Shown here: piece by piece, positions 13,987 through 15,574 of the stretch | Layout of the letters: each line of letters begins with the position of its first letter | How positions within the stretch are numbered: position 1 is the first letter of the stretch | Assembly (NCBI GenBank): GCA_049975065.1 | Contig: JBNGDN010000045.1 | Reading direction: 5' to 3' (one strand) | Origin: Hydrogenovibrio sp049975065 | Lineage (GTDB): Bacteria; Pseudomonadota; Gammaproteobacteria; Thiomicrospirales; Thiomicrospiraceae | Length of the DNA: 15,574 nt | Notes under the pieces: model-generated | The model's database searches: none | Seen by the model: only the letters and a program-made list of their open reading frames with translations | What the model was told of the DNA's origin: nothing | Translations under genes and position numbers: made by a program

Positions 13987-14553
13987 ATGGCCACAGTCAG
14001 TACCAATGAATTTAAAAACGGTTTGAAATTTTTAATGGACGGGCAACCTTGCACCATTGTCGATAACCAAATTGTTCAGCCCGGAAAAGGCCAGGCCTTT
14101 AACCGTGTTAAGTTTCGTAACCTCATCACCGGACGGGTGTTGGAAAACACCTTTAAATCCGGTGAAAAGGTGGAAGCGGCGGACGTCATGGACACGGAAT
14201 TGCAATATCTGTACAACGACGGTGAGTTTTGGCACTTTATGGATCCCGCTTCATTTGAACAGTATCAGGCCAGCGAAGCGGCTGTCGCCGATGTCAGCAA
14301 ATGGTTGATTGAACAAGATATGTGTACCGTCACCCTGTGGAACGGGGATCCGATTTCGGTGTTGCCGCCTAAGCAGGTGACGTTGGAAGTCACGGAAACT
14401 GACCCTGGTTTGAAAGGGGACACGGCGGGAACCGGCGGCAAACCGGCGACACTCTCCAGCGGTGCCGTGGTGCAGGTGCCGTTGTTTGTGCAGATTGGCG
14501 ACAAGGTGATCTGCAACACCCAAACCGGTGAATACGTTTCGCGCGCCAAGTGA
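13987..14553 (+). CDS. efp: Elongation factor P
   Basis: EF-P binds ribosomes stalled on consecutive prolines and promotes peptide bond formation. The ATG at 13987 gives 188 aa, the same length as E. coli EF-P. Domain I (KOW-like) ends near residue 65 and carries QPGKGQAF with Lys34, the residue that receives beta-lysine in the EpmA/EpmB pathway. Two OB domains follow, ending with the typical GAVVQVPLFVQIGDKVICNT and GEYVSRAK. The longer frame from 13927 adds residues unlike EF-P and was rejected. Its TGA overlaps the GTG start of epmA, so the modifying enzyme is translationally coupled to its substrate. epmB lies divergently across the gap, completing the modification set. Confidence 0.97.
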   Translation: MATVSTNEFKNGLKFLMDGQPCTIVDNQIVQPGKGQAFNRVKFRNLITGRVLENTFKSGEKVEAADVMDTELQYLYNDGEFWHFMDPASFEQYQASEAAVADVSKWLIEQDMCTVTLWNGDPISVLPPKQVTLEVTETDPGLKGDTAGTGGKPATLSSGAVVQVPLFVQIGDKVICNTQTGEYVSRAK

Positions 14554-15524
14554 TCGAGGGCTTTGCGGACACGCGTGAGCGTCTGAAAAAACGCGCGCAG
14601 GCGTTGCAAACGCTGCGGGCGTTTTTTTATGCCCGCTCGGTGCTGGAAGTGGACACCCCCATGCTGTCTGCGGCGGCCACACCGGATGTGCATTTGCACT
14701 CTCTGTCGAGTCAGGTGCGGTGGCCGGGCGAACGAGCACCACGCCGTTTGTATTGGCACACGTCTCCGGAATACCCGATGAAGCGGCTGCTGTGCGCCGG
14801 AAGCGGGGATATTTTTTATCTCGGAAAAGTGTTTCGCGACGGCGACATCGGTCAGCGTCATCAAGTCGAATTCACCCTGTTGGAGTGGTATCGCCTAGGG
14901 TTTGATTTAGAGGCGATCATGGCGGAAACCGTCGCGCTGGTGCAAACCCTGCTGGACGACCGTCCGGTGGAAATGATTTCATACGAAGAAGCCTTTGCCG
15001 CCTATGCCGGTTTGGAAGGCATTCATAACGCCAATGCCGAAACCTGCCAGGCCTGTCTGAATGCTCACAAGGTGCCCAAAGTGGTCGGGGTGGCGGCTGA
15101 CGATAAACCCTTGTGGGAGCAACTGGTGTTGACTGAAATCATTGAACCGCAATTGGGGCAGGGGCGCATTACGTGTTTGTATCACTACCCGGCGCGTGAT
15201 GCCGCTTTGGCGCAGATTCACCCGCAGGATGGACGTTTGGCACGGCGTTTTGAAGTGTTTGTGGAGGGCATGGAGTTGGCGAACGGCTATCAAGAATTGC
15301 AGGATGCGGCGGAATATCAGCGACGTTTTCAAGCCGATCTGATGCGGCGCGACGAAGCCGGTTTGCCCCAGGTGCCGCTGGATGAAGCCTTGCTGCAAGC
15401 TTTGGCGCAGCAGGGGTTGCCACCCTGTTCCGGGGTGGCGTTGGGCGTGGATCGTTTGCTGATGGCGCGATTGGGTGCCTCAGATATTCGAGCGGTGCTG
15501 CCGTTTGCCATTGAACAGGCCTAG
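14550..15524 (+). CDS. epmA: EF-P--(R)-beta-lysine ligase EpmA (GenX/PoxA)
   Basis: EpmA is a truncated class II lysyl-tRNA synthetase paralogue without the tRNA anticodon-binding domain; it activates (R)-beta-lysine and ligates it to Lys34 of EF-P. The 324-aa length matches E. coli (325). Class II motifs are visible: motif 1 region VLEVDTPMLS (31-40), motif 2 VFRDGDIG followed by HQVEFTLLEWYR (about 94-115), and motif 3 GVALGVDRLLM near the end. TSPEYPMKRLL (71-81) and VEGMELANGYQEL are further hallmarks. The start is GTG, overlapping the efp stop (GTGA). The TAG stop coincides with the CTAG at the edge of the second inverted-repeat element, so the element abuts the gene exactly. Confidence 0.96.
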   Translation: MIEGFADTRERLKKRAQALQTLRAFFYARSVLEVDTPMLSAAATPDVHLHSLSSQVRWPGERAPRRLYWHTSPEYPMKRLLCAGSGDIFYLGKVFRDGDIGQRHQVEFTLLEWYRLGFDLEAIMAETVALVQTLLDDRPVEMISYEEAFAAYAGLEGIHNANAETCQACLNAHKVPKVVGVAADDKPLWEQLVLTEIIEPQLGQGRITCLYHYPARDAALAQIHPQDGRLARRFEVFVEGMELANGYQELQDAAEYQRRFQADLMRRDEAGLPQVPLDEALLQALAQQGLPPCSGVALGVDRLLMARLGASDIRAVLPFAIEQA

Positions 15525-15574
15525 CCCGAATATTTCACAAATTTGCACCGACCTTGCTTGCTCCTTGATTCCAC
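15521..15574 (-). mobile_element. Second copy of the inverted-repeat element, truncated by the window end
   Basis: CTAGCCCGAATATTTCAC and the bases that follow match the reverse complement of 6339-6392 over 54 bp, with about ten differences and a pair of one-base indels. The copy is therefore inverted relative to the first. On the minus strand it encodes WNQGASKVGANL before TGA (15537-15535), the counterpart of WNQRASEMVPNL in copy 1. The outer CTAG includes the epmA stop codon. Whether it is a short element or the end of a full transposon cannot be told because the rest lies outside the window. Confidence 0.75.

Larger units (their letters stand above)
1620..15056. repeat. Dispersed palindrome family CAGGCCTG / CCAGGCCTGG
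   Basis: The decamer CCAGGCCTGG starts at 1700, 1968, 5681, 10041, 11229, 11780, 12811 and 13482. The core CAGGCCTG also occurs at 1620, 12995 and 15048, making 11 octamers in all. All lie in genes; they are absent from the visible uvrB part and from lptF/lptG. Most read Gln-Ala-Trp, but 10041 and 13482 read Pro-Gly-Leu and 11229 reads Arg-Pro-Gly, so the palindrome occurs in all three codon phases. Confidence 0.75.

Overview
The window looks like a contig from a gammaproteobacterial chromosome. It carries pepA-holC divergent from lptF-lptG, and epmB divergent from efp-epmA, both familiar gammaproteobacterial arrangements. The protein style would fit sulphur-oxidising Thiomicrospira/Hydrogenovibrio-type bacteria, but that placement is a guess. 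A run of exactly 100 N (13655-13754) is an assembly gap. No phage, CRISPR, rRNA or tRNA genes were seen; almost all genes are core envelope, repair or translation genes.

Layout. 1-1038: 3' half of uvrB. 1089-3084: two overlapping genes for a TPR/NTF2-like periplasmic protein and a YkuD L,D-transpeptidase. 3075-3200: a convergent junction with two unrelated short tandem repeats. 6052-3197 (minus): pepA, holC and a periplasmic M14 metallopeptidase, tightly packed. 6053-6471: a 419-bp divergent spacer filled by a nested inverted repeat (6092-6197) and a 169-bp insertion-like element with terminal inverted repeats and TTAG flanks (6224-6392). 6472-8684: lptF and lptG, the membrane pair of the LPS exporter. 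13650-8676 (minus): epmB, a GT39 membrane glycosyltransferase, a flippase-like membrane protein and a GT9 glycosyltransferase, in that transcription order. 13987-15524: efp and epmA, overlapping by 4 nt. 15521-15574: the start of a second copy of the inverted-repeat element, cut by the window edge.

How the genes work together. EpmA and EpmB make and attach beta-lysine to Lys34 of EF-P, so the right end is a complete EF-P plus modification set (the EpmC hydroxylase is not here). LptF/LptG pull LPS from the inner membrane, and the neighbouring GT9, flippase-like and GT39 genes may decorate LPS or another lipid-linked glycan. The YkuD enzyme, its NTF2-like partner and the M14 peptidase all plausibly act on peptidoglycan stem peptides in the periplasm.

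The best unexplained signals are the two copies of the inverted-repeat element, which share a conserved short reading frame, and the strong over-representation of the palindrome CAGGCCTG (11 copies, 8 of them as CCAGGCCTGG), which falls in all three codon phases.
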